From Rhineura floridana (taxonomy: Eukaryota > Chordata > Lepidosauria > Squamata > Rhineuridae): 64,000 nucleotides of DNA. The stretch is taken from assembly GCF_030035675.1 (NCBI RefSeq), contig NC_084480.1:130336738-130400737 (forward strand), in the 5' to 3' direction. A model generated the notes under the pieces. It searched no databases. It was not told where the DNA came from and saw only the letters and a program-made list of their open reading frames with translations. Shown here one piece after another: positions 1-10,800 of the stretch. The position numbers and the translations under genes were made by a program. Each line of letters opens with the position of its first letter. Within the stretch, counting starts at the first letter, position 1.

Positions 1-1400
1 CCATTTAAAGAGTTTTGTCAGTTATCCATTGAGGTCTTTCTCTCTTTTTAACTACAGGCATTGTCTTTTTGCATCCTTCCCTGACAATATCAATTACTTC
101 AATCCATAGTTCTTCTGGTTCTCTCTCAATTAAGTTTAAAACCTCAAATCTGTTCCTTATTTGATCTTTATATCTTTCTGGGATGGTATTTAAATTGTAT
201 TTTGGCATTATGATTGCTTTGTTGGTCTTCTTTAGCTTTACTCTGATTTTCAATACGACCAGTTCAAGATCTGTACCGCAGTCTGCTCCTGGTCTTGTTT
301 TTGCAGAAAGTATGGAACTTCTCCATCTTCTGTTACCAATTATATAATCAATTTGATTCCTATATTGACCATTAGGTGATGTCGACGTGTACAGTTGTCT
401 TTTTGGTTGCTCAAAAAATGTGTTTGCAAGAAACAAATCATTCAATACATCTTTCTCCTGCTTCATTGCTATCTCCTAAGCCCCATTTCCCCACAATTTC
501 TAGTTCTTCTCTGTTCCCTACTTTTGCATTCCAATCCTCCTTGATTATCAGCACATCTTGTTTTGGTGTGTGATCAATTTCTTCTTGTACTTCTGCATAA
601 AATCTTTCCAATTCCTCTTCTTCTGCATTTGCAGTTGCAGCGTAGACTTGAATGATGGTTATGTTAATAGGTTTCCTGTTAAATCTCATTGATATCACTC
701 TCAGACCTTGCTTTAAAGCTCCTAATTGCTTTTGCTACATCACTTCTCACTAATTAATTTCTTCTTAATTTCTCATTTCCTGCATAAAATATATTGTAGT
801 TTCCTGATTGGAAATGTCCCATTCCCATCCATTTTAATTCACTCACACCTAGTATTGTAATGTTGATACACTCCATTTGTTGCTTGACAATTTCTAACTT
901 TCCCTGGTTCATACTTCTCACATTCCATGTTCCTATTGTGTATGTTGTCCAACTCCGGACTCTCCTTTTGTATCTGTGCGCATCAGCCTCTGGGCTTCCT
1001 TTCATGTTTGACCCAGTGGCGTCATTAGTCACAACGCTACTTGTACTTGTTCTTTGGTCGAGTTCATCATGGATGAGGTCGCTCCCTGTGGCAACTGCTC
1101 TCATTTTGCCCTGGAGATTGCCACGGTGGAAGAGAAAGGTGGGCGTAAGCAGCTGGAATCCATCCGCTCCATTGATGATGAGTATACCCCGACGATATGT
1201 GAGGCAGTGCCTTATATGGTACAACATGGGAAGTGAAACTCCTGCCTTTGTACCAGCCCCTTCTACCAACCAGGAGCAACATGGAATTCTGGTGGCTAAT
1301 GGAGAAGGGACTCCACCGCCATTGAGAAGAAGCCAGGACAGCTTTGTTCGGGAGTTATGGGTCTGTGGCATGTCTCAGTGTATTCCACATTTGGTGGAAT
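1..1400 (-). mobile_element. BovB/RTE LINE, 5' part, broken
   Basis: Minus-strand pieces give TIGTWNVRSMNQGKLE, SELKWMGMGHF, DWNAKVGNREELE and NQIDYIIGNRRWRSS, the apurinic endonuclease of the BovB clade. The coding sequence falls in three frames (about 1371-754, 698-438 and 466-5), so at least two frameshifts separate them. It runs off the left edge into the reverse transcriptase part. The boundary near 1400 is approximate. Confidence 0.88.
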
Positions 1401-1827
1401 TTGTGGAGTTTGAGCTACCAGCAATGAAAGTTAAAACTTTAAAACTTTTAGAGAAATATGTTTTGATTCATCTGCCAGAACATTTCAAGTTATTTTTTGC
1501 TGTTGGGATTATGTTTTGGTATTTCTGTTGTTGGAACTTATTATGAATTTGTAAGGGTATTGTTTCAATTTATTATATATTTCTTAATCAGATGTTTTCT
1601 TTAACTTAAGAGTTATTCAGAGGTGGTTTACCGTTGACTTTCTCTGAGTTTGGATGCATCTTAGTCTGGTGTCTCAGCTTTGACCATTCCGCCTTGTGTG
1701 ACCTTGCTAGGAGTCTAGCCTCTTGGTCTAGACTCCTGACAGCATTGCTCTAAGCTTCTTTGCCACTCTCAACCCCCCTCACCACGTTAAAGTGTGCATC
1801 CTAGAGGGGGCCCCTATATAATAGGGA
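1401..1827. other. Unassigned stretch of RIGI intron 1
   Basis: I see no exon, open coding frame of interest or repeat family here. Confidence 0.4.
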
Positions 1828-2161
1828 TGTGCTAAAATTCTGTCTAATTTGGATTTGGTACCGAATTTTCCATTAGTTCACTTATTCTCTATTGTTGTGG
1901 CTTAGATTTTTATGTAGCAATTTTCTGTGGCAATTTTTGAAAATGGATTTAAAAAAATGAATAAAATCCACCTCTAAAATATTAATATTAAGAAAAATAA
2001 TTTTATTAATATTTCTTTTTTGATATCACTATTTTTGGGGGAGGAAAAACGGATTGGTAAAAGCAGTGCATAGCTAACAAAGAATGAATTCTAATCGATA
2101 CTAGCCTGTTAGGTTGACAGAATGCTTTTGAAGCAGCACTGGCCAATGGATCACATCCCTA
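1828..2161. mobile_element. hAT-like short element, probable
   Basis: Begins tagggatgtgc and ends gatcacatccct, an imperfect inverted repeat enclosing A/T-rich DNA. No clear target duplication. Confidence 0.35.
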
Positions 2162-2230
2162 GTCTTTAGTACCCTATCTATAATACACTTATACTGCTTT
2201 TTTTTACAGTCCTTCACACATTCTTTACAT

Positions 2231-2355
2231 CAGTGGTCCCCCAGATGCTGTTGGATTCTAACTCCCATCAGCCTCAGCCAGCCTGACCAACAATTAGGAA
2301 CAATGGGAGTTGAGAATCCAGAAAAATTTGGAGGACCTCAGGTTCCCCACTCCTG
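2231..2355. mobile_element. Short hAT-type MITE (family A)
   Basis: Inverted ends cagtggtccccc and ggttccccactcctg enclose the family core ctaactcccatcagcc. Flanks ctttacat and ctttacac form an 8-base target duplication with one mismatch. Other copies lie near 37.0, 39.9, 45.7, 50.5, 56.2, 60.9 and 63.9 kb. Confidence 0.65.
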
Positions 2356-2619
2356 CTTTACACCAAACTGTGTAGTGAAGATAATTATTATTTTCCCTAT
2401 GCTATCTCTATTTTACCTTCAGTTCCTTTCAAAAAAATCCTATAAAATGCTTTGTAAGCGGCCATATAAATTTAATAAATACAAAATAACCTAATCCAAG
2501 GCGTAGCACTGACCAAGATAATGGGTACATGGCATTTCTCTGAGAGCCTCTCTGTGACTTTCTTCTAAAGTATAGTTCTGGTGTTCCATGCTGCACTTGT
2601 TGATTGCCAGGCCACCTCA

Positions 2620-3531
2620 TGAACATAAGAACATAAGAAGAGCCTGCTGGATCAGGCCAGTGGCCCATCTAGTCCAGCATCCTGTTCTCACAGTGGCCAA
2701 CCAGGTGCCTGGGGGAAGCCCGCAAGCAGGACCCGAGTGCAAGAACACTCTCCCCTCCTGAGGCTTCCGGCAACTGGTTTTCAGAAGCATGCTGCCTCTG
2801 ACTAGGGTGGCACAGCACAGCCATCACGGCTAGTAGCCATTGATAGCCCTGTCCTCCATGAATTGGTCTAATCTTCTTTTAAAGCCGTCCAAGCTGGTGG
2901 CCATTACTGCATCTTGTGGGAGCAAATTCCATAGTTTAACTATGCGCTGAGTAAAGAAGTACTTCCTTTTGTCTGTCCTGAATCTTCCAACATTCAGCTT
3001 CTTTGAATGTCCACGAGTTCTAGTATTATGAGAGAGGGAGAAGAACTTTTCTCTATCCACTTTCTCAATGCCATGCATAATTTTATACACTTCTATCATG
3101 TCTCCTCTGACCCGCCTTTTCTCTAAACTAAAAAGCCCCAAATGCTGCAACCTTTCCTCGTAAGGGAGTCGCTCCATCCCCTTGATCATTCTGGTTGCCC
3201 TCTTCTGAACCTTTTCCAACTCTATAATATCCTTTTTGAGATGAGGCGACCAGAACTGTACACAGTATTCCAAATGCAGCCGCACCATAGATTTATACAA
3301 TGGCATTATGATATCGGCTGTTTTATTTTCAATACCTTTCCTAATTATCGCTAGCATGGAATTTGCCTTTTTCACAGCTGCCGCACACTGGGTCGACATT
3401 TTCATCGTGCTGTCCACTACAACCCCGAGGTCTCTCTCCTGGTCGGTCACCGCCAGTTCAGACCCCATGAGCGTATATGTGAAATTAAGATTTTTTGCTC
3501 CAATATGCATAATGCATAAGGAAGCATTCAT
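2620..3531 (-). mobile_element. CR1 LINE, 3' part
   Basis: The minus strand encodes the C-terminal end of a CR1 reverse transcriptase (LEKVQKRATRMIKGMERL, LGLFSLEKRRVRGDMIEVY, VKLWNLLPQDAV). It is followed by a ~210-base 3' region ending in the CR1-type repeat ttcttatgttcttatg. It is 5'-truncated, as usual for CR1. A nearly identical copy lies at 42768-43350. Confidence 0.92.
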
Positions 3532-3584
3532 AAACAGAAAAGGAATGAGTTTGGTGGATCTTTTTATTTTTAGCCATTACCAGT

Positions 3585-3838
3585 TGAGAGCCAGTGTGAT
3601 GCAGTGATTAGAATGCATGACTGGAACCTTGGGAGACCAGGGTTCAAATCCCTGGTCTGCCATGAAGCTTACTGGGTGACTTGGGCCAGTCACTGTCTTT
3701 CAGCCTAAGCTACCTTAGAGGGTTGTTGTGAGGATAAAATCAGGAGGGGGAAACCACATTTGCACACTACCTTGAGGTCCCTGGAGGAAAGGTGGGATAT
3801 AAATGTAATAATAAAATAAATGAATAAATACTGTGATT
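3585..3838 (+). repeat. tRNA-headed SINE with L2-like tail
   Basis: Head gagccagtgtgatgcagtg with B-box-like gggttcaaatccc, body with tgggtgac and ggttgttgtgagg, tail cttgaggtcc...gggatataaatg and an A/T-rich end. Confidence 0.75.
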
Positions 3839-4089
3839 GGTATGTGGGCAAATGAAGAGTCAGTGGACTACTTACTGTTCTGGATATATTTGCAAAAACA
3901 ATGGTAAGGAGTTGGGCCAATTTTAGCACTCGTTTAAAAATGGATTTCCTTTGTCTCTTTTTAGTGCTGTATTCCACTGAAAAACATACTTGGTTGCCTC
4001 CAAACTGTGGGAGGAATCCAAGCGAATACCGGAATTTTAGGTGTGTGCAGTTAAAGCACCCTGCTGCCCTAGTTCAACAAATCCTTTTT
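3839..4089. other. Unassigned intron 1 stretch
   Basis: No recognisable feature; it leads into the repeat at 4090. Confidence 0.3.
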
Positions 4090-4270
4090 TTAAAAAAGGT
4101 GCTTGTGTGGTTTTGGAAAGTGATAGGGAAATGCATTGGAAAGAATGTGATGAACAAATGATTAATGGGAAGCTGTGTAAATACCCTGCCAGCAAATTGG
4201 GATGAATGTGCATTGTCAATGTTAACTGCCCTGTAAAGAAATCAAAACAGATGTTCAATAAACTGGACCT
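4090..4270 (+). repeat. Unclassified interspersed repeat, copy 1
   Basis: About 175 bases (ggaaatgcattggaaag, ggaagctgtgtaaataccct, gttcaataaactgga) align by eye with 53775-53950. It ends in an AATAAA-bearing stretch, so it may be an LTR end or a SINE tail. Confidence 0.5.
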
Positions 4271-4723
4271 AGTCTATAACCATGACACAGGCTTTGCGAA
4301 AGCAGATCAGGATGAATGTTCAATAAACATGTTGTCTGGAGGAGTCCTTTCTAGCACCACAACACTCTGAAGCTCATCCCAGTGGGTATGCAGTGCTTGT
4401 TTCTTTATTTTATTGATAAAATATACTGCAATTTCATTTTTTTAAAATCAGAGTGGTTTGCTACATATATACATTAAAAATCACATACTGCCTAAGATTT
4501 CCCATGAAATTAGTACTCAGTCAGGATTTCAACTTAACCATTCTGACTTTCAGTTCATTCTCATTCTTTCCCTTGTCTTCAGAGCTGTGGTAACTGTTCA
4601 TTGACCTACAGATCCTTGAGAGGCTTCCGAACTGAAAGGACCCTGCAATTCTTGGGGTTTTGTACTTGAGATAAGATCTTTACTGCAATAGTCACTTATA
4701 GCTGTTTTCTGACTTCGTTACAG
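4271..4723. other. End of RIGI intron 1
   Basis: A/T-rich, possibly a decayed LINE tail at 4400-4500. Nothing else seen before the exon 2 acceptor. Confidence 0.3.
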
Positions 4724-4852
4724 AGATTGTGGAGAAAATCCAAAGCCTGAAGGAGACGCCTACCACTGCTGCAGAGCTTTTTCTTCAATCAGTTGTGAAA
4801 CTCACATCAGAGGGATGGTTCCGTGGATTCTTGGATGCATTAGTCGCAGCAG
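4724..4852 (+). CDS. RIGI: RIGI exon 2 (CARD1)
   Basis: Encodes the second half of CARD1 with the family motif [11 protein letters not shown]. The acceptor follows ...ttacag and the donor is gtttga; it ends one base into a codon. At the position of human Thr55 this protein has Glu (TAAELF against human EAATLF). Confidence 0.93.
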
Positions 4853-7800
4853 GTTTGAGTGTGCTGCAAACACTTAAAGAGCTTGATTGCATGAGATACA
4901 TTTATTAAAAGTATTTAGTCCTCCTGTATCCAACACTGGATTATTGAAGTTTTTTTCCTTAAAAAAAGCCACTTCACATAAACCAATGTTGCATAGCCGT
5001 TTCCAATAAATTAAGATTAAGAGAAAGTTAGAAATCGTTGCAAAATGAAATTCATCAACAAAATAAACTGTTCTGGACTACAAGAAGCTCTTTGTCAGAT
5101 ATCCTATTTAGTAAACCTGGCTTCTTCCAAGACTCCCTGCAACTGGGGGGGCTCGCCTCTTTCTGACGACTTCTCACAAATCATTGGGAGGAGGAGAATT
5201 CTCATTTGCTCAAGGGAAAACATCCACTAGCAAGGCATATAGAAAGGGTGCGGGACCTGTGATCCTGCAGATGTTGCTGAACTAAAACTCCCTTCATCCT
5301 TGGCAAAGAAATGCTTGTTGGTCAATACACATCTTCTCTTGAAAGCTTTATATGATGCTATATAGTTCCTCCACCTTGTTTCTAAAGGTTACACTGGCCT
5401 CCATGAAGCCATTGAAAATTGGGATTTCTGGAAGATTGAGAGGCTGGAGCCTTACAGACAGTTTCTTGAACTAATTGTACCCTCTTTGCGGGAAATTGAT
5501 CTTGATCAGATATTACTCAACTTGACTGAGTGTCTCATAGACCAGGAATGTGAAGAAATTCGACAGGTATTGTTATTATTTCAGAACTGAAACTACTTGG
5601 CGGGGGACATATGGTTTGCAGTATGTGCACCTTTATATATATATCGTAATTGTATCCTTTCAAGAATCACTTTTTCATCTTTGGCTATATTTATAGCCAA
5701 GAAATCTCAGAACTGGTGTCAAAGCTTCCAAGGCAGAAAGATTTCTTTTGAGCCGCAGGACCTCTCATTTCAGACATCTATGCTGTCATCTATGCCTACT
5801 GCCTGGGAGTAACCCCACTGAATAGAGTAGAACTTACTTCTGCATAGGCGTACATAGGATCATGCTGTAAATGCCTGAAGAGTTGCTCATAAATTAATCT
5901 CCCAAAGCCAACTCAGGGTCATGTTCAGTGCTTCCCTTCTGCTCTTCCCTGGATTCAGGTAGTTTCACGCCTGTTCTCTCTCTTTTTTTGTTTTAAACTA
6001 AGACTTTCTACCTTGGTGACCAGACCTTTGTGACCGTGAACTTGGCAAGCCTTGTATTGATATGGTGATAAAATGGATTGTGCACACCCACCTTTTGCTT
6101 GGTGAGGGAAGTCCCAGGCAGCTTGAAATTTACATTTTGCTAGATCTCAACACGTAGAGTTACTCCCCGTGTTCCTGACCAACCCAGCTAGATGGTGGTG
6201 CTGCCCCAATACATGGGGTTGCCCAATACGTTGAACAGGAAGTGCTGAGTCACCTTTACCTCCTTGAGGATGCCAAAGGAGTCACCCAAGAATGTTTCAA
6301 CAAAACCTGATGCGAGGAGGTGGCTGTTGCTATGATCACCAGTGGAATAGTAGCCAAAGATACAATGCAGATTTTTTATTTGATGGATATTGGAGAATTG
6401 AAAGTTTTAAAATAGATTAGCGTATGGGTTCATCCTGCAAAGTAGAAGTCCCACAAGAGGCTGTTATTTCAATTTAAGTAGTTTAGGCTACAATCCGATA
6501 CCCAATTAGCTCAGAATAAGCCCCATTTAAATTTATGGGACTTTCTTTTGGTTAGACCTGTCTAAGATTGTGTTGTTATAGCTATGGGGGTTCTGAGCCA
6601 GAAGCAGCAGCAAAGTATTAGTGGTTCACTGTAGAGCTGGAGTGGAGAACTCCTGAGGGCCAGATTCCCTTGCGGACAACTATCTGGGGGCCACACGCAA
6701 GTGATGGGTATGACCAGAGGCAGAGCAAGATAAATAGTTCTTACCTTCGTGCAGTAGGCTATGCTTCAGCCACCCAAAAGCCAGAGGTTTTGACATCTAC
6801 TTGCATCCATCCAGGCCAGCAAGAGGCGTTATCACAGATCAAGTACGCATTCCAGCCAGCCAAAAGCATTCAAAGAGGGTGTGCAACAAACGTGGGGAGG
6901 GGTGTGACTTGGGAAGAGACCCAAGGGCTGAATAGAGTGGTCGAGAGGGCCACATTTGGCCCCTGGGCCTGTCCCCCACTCCTGCTGTAGAGGATGTATA
7001 TTTATTCTCTCTCTCTGTCTCTCTATCTCATGCTAATAATTTGGATTTGTGGTTTGCCTTGCAGATTAAAAGAAACAGTGGAAATGCAGCAGGTGTAGTG
7101 AAACTTACAAAATGCCTGTGTAGGTCAGATAAGGAAAACTGGCCAAAAACCTTCCAGCTGGCATTGGAGCAGGCTGAATATTACATCCAAAGCAACCTGT
7201 GGAATTGGAAAGAAGGTGCTGCACAAGTGGTCATTGTCGCCTCTTTAGCCCTCTTCTGGCATGATCCAAATGGGGAATTTACCACACATTGGGAGGAAAG
7301 CAATGGGGATGAGTGTGCTAGCTTCCCCCTCCCCGCCGCCCCCCAGTCACTTTTTTTCCACAAGTTAGCAGGCAGTGGGAAGCCTCTTGTATCTAAAGAA
7401 GCTCCCTGTGCACTTTGAAACCCTAATGTCCTGGCCCTGCTATGGCAAAAATAACAAAATGCATTGTGCAGACATTACATACATTTCTTTTATATCATGT
7501 TCAGGTAGTAAGGATGGCACCAATGTTGAAGATGACAGTGACAGTGCCACTGCCACTGACGTCAATATGCAATATTCTGAAGAAGTACAATCTGACAATC
7601 TTAGCGCAAGTCCGTGTTCGCCGTCACCAGGTAAGACCATCTGAAATCTCTGCTGGTATCAGCGTAAGAATCGGCATTCTGTGTTCTTTTAGACTTTAAA
7701 TAGCTTTGCCTAAATTGTTGTGTGCACTTTGTATAGAGGAATGTTCATGTCATAAGTTTGAAAGCCTCCAGGCTGTTCCGGCATCCTAGGGATGGCCTAC

Positions 7801-10800
7801 TGGACTCTGGGTTATCTTGGATGTAATTATTTATGGTCGTTGCTAATCCATATAAAGTGCCATAAGGGCTGCCTCCTTCCGTAACAACCTGGCCAAGTCC
7901 TAAGATTTGGTGGAGATGTCTGTGATGTTCCTGTATGTGAATGTAATGTAAATATGGTAAGTGCAGGTTTATTATAGGAAATATGGTAAGTGGAGTGAGT
8001 GAGAAGGGGGAGTACATGGGCTGTATAATGCTGGATGATGATTGGCTGGGTGTTTGAATGGCTGAAGGTATAAATGAGAGGATGACAGTTGAGTCAGGAG
8101 TTGTGAAACGGTGGGTTGGTTGAAGATGGTGGGTGTTGAAGGTTGTTGTAGAGAGAAGGTGGCTGTTGAGAGATTGGATTAGGAGTTCTGAGGCATATAT
8201 TAAGAATTAAGAACATAAGAGAATCATATATGAAACCATACACTTGTCAACAAAATCTATAAGTAATCTTGTTATTCCTAGTGTTAGCAATAAATATTTT
8301 CTTGGTTTACTTAAAGCCTGATTCCTTCGCTGGAGTGTACAGACCAGGGGGGGAAGGCAGGGTAACCAAAGCTGAAGAAGAAATTGTATCTAATGGTGGC
8401 AGCGGTAAAGGAGGAGATATTGTATCAGCATTCAGTACCACAGAGCAACCCAGAGCTGTGAACTTCATAGGCAAGAGGCTTCAGGGGGGTTGGGAATTAC
8501 CTAAACACACAGACACAAGATATCAAAATAGCCAGGAAGAGACTAAGGCACAGTCTAGAGCAGTAATTCTCAAACGGTGCGCCCAGGCACACTGGTGCGC
8601 CCTAAGAGGTGGCTAGGTGTGCCTCAAATATTATGAAAGTGTATTTTAGAAATGAGAAAAAACCCATTTGTATAGGGTAAGTAATAGTTTTCTATAGTTT
8701 ATTTTTATTCATAGTTTAAAATATATTAATATATTTTTAATTTTGCACGTGAAGTGCACCAGAAAATTTTTATATGTTTTACAGTGCGCCGTGAACCAAA
8801 AAAGTTTGAGAACCACTGGTCTAGAGGCTATACTGGATACACAGAGTGTTGGGTAGTGTGGCCTAGCAGGGGGATCTTTTGAGATCTGTGCTAGAGCGGA
8901 GAGAGGTAAAAAGAAACACAACGATCCTGCTGGTAGCCACGAGTGAGAGCGTCACAGGTGGTGCCAGGGGAAGGACGTCACGATGTCCTCCTCTATTTCC
9001 TAACTGAGGTGGAGGCTTGGTTGATGCCAAGACCAGGGATGGGGGCAGTTGGGGAGTACACCCACATTTTGGAAATCTTTGCCAATAATCTCGATTGGCC
9101 CTCATTCGTGCTGGGTTTTAATGGATGGTAAACAATTTCTTTTATTCCAATGTGCCTGTTTTAAGAGGCAGATAACTGCCTATCCAACGTCTTTCCATTA
9201 TCTGCTGAGCCTCTCTCTGTTTTCTCATACTCTTATTTTTATGGAATCTCATTCTATTTACCATGTGGTTTTAATTGTAAGTGGCCCTGAGTGGCATGTA
9301 AGCACTAGGAGGGGTGAGATATGAATCCTTATGTAAATAAATAAAATGTAAGTTTTAAGCAGTGGATTCTTCAAAACACTTTTTCCTTTGCTTGTGTTTC
9401 TAGGTGCTTCTCAGCGATCTATTTACGTTCCAAAGGAGGCTAGAAGCTATCAGACTGAACTTGCTCAGCCTGCTCTCAATGGCAAACACACCATCATTTG
9501 TGCCCCTACTGGTAAGATTATTAACTGATAATAATCATCGGCATTTGTATGAGAATATCTGCATTTCAGATGTTTAGAATGCTTTGCAAACATTTTGGTG
9601 ATTCTTACAACAGCCTTGTAAGGCTCAACATATCATGTTGCAGCTGAAACCTGTGAGACAGTGGCTTGTCCAATGCTGTCTGCTAAGTTCATGATTGCAG
9701 TAATATTTATTGATTTATTGAGCAGAATTGGTATACCGCTTGTTGTAAAAACTTCTAAACAGTTTACATAAGTTTAAAAAAGTTGACCTAAAAAAATTCA
9801 AAATGAAAACCAGCAGTTAAAATATATATTTATAAAATAAATAAAATAAAATAAAATAAAATAATATATTAAAATGCTTAGATATGTAAAGCTGTCATGT
9901 ATTTAAAGAGTATGAGTTGAAACTAGGGACTTCCCCTCTCATAGTCCAGAATCTATCAGAGGATAGAATCTATCTATCTCTCTTGGCACATGCAAAATAT
10001 TCACCCCATAGTAAGGTGGTATGGAAGATGCAGAAATGTGCCAGGCCATGTCAGTTCATTCCAGGAGGGTTAAGATGCTTTTGCTTTACCCATGCATCCA
10101 TCCTGCCATGTCCTATGTATTCTACTTTCACAGGCTCTGGAAAGACCTTTGTGTCTATTATGATATGTGACCATCACCTCCGTACCATGCCTGATGGACA
10201 AAGAGGAAAAGTGGTTTTCCTCACTACTAAAGTCCTAGTATACGAACAACAGAAGATGGTCTTCCAGGAGTATTTCAAGAGAAACAAGTATGATCTTAAG
10301 CCCTCCCATGTAGTAGCTGAGGTGCTTTCTTTATCCCAGATTATAGCAAACATATGCTTTTCTATATAGATCCTACATAGGATGATCCTGTATGGAAAGA
10401 TGCATGCCACCTTATTAAGACTGCAACCTGAGAGATCAGGTGTGACTTAGCACATGCGTAGGATTGGGTTGTAAGAGTGATAAGTATGATGATTCTTCAC
10501 AAACTATCCCATCAGATGTGATCAGTTAATTTTCTAGATAATAACCAAACACTGATTTTGAGTGCACATGAATGTGTGTTTGAATAACCCTAATCCACTT
10601 CTGCACATCAGTTAAAATCACCTCAGTGCAATCCTTAATTCACATGTTACTGCCTTGCTGTATTTTTCTGAAAGTGCAGTTTTTTAAATAAATTAATAAA
10701 ATGTGAATGCACATTATTCTCTTCTTGACTAGCATAGTGGAGGATGGCTAGCATGGCGATAGCACCCTTCTCTGGGACTAGGAAGAGAGTCTCCTGATTT

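Noticed and set aside
860-1546. 228-codon plus-strand open frame
   Set aside because: It lies antisense over the BovB endonuclease and reads as low-complexity hydrophobic sequence; a shadow frame.
3585-3660. tRNA gene
   Set aside because: The B-box-like sequence belongs to a SINE head; no cloverleaf could be closed and a SINE body and tail follow.
1-4723. RIG-I exon 1 in the left 4.7 kb
   Set aside because: No frame resembling the start of CARD1 with a donor in the right phase was found; it most likely lies left of the window.
10288-10369. Extension of RIG-I exon 7 past the donor
   Set aside because: The frame stays open for 27 codons, but the family sequence continues in exon 8 through the gtatga donor; the extension is intron.
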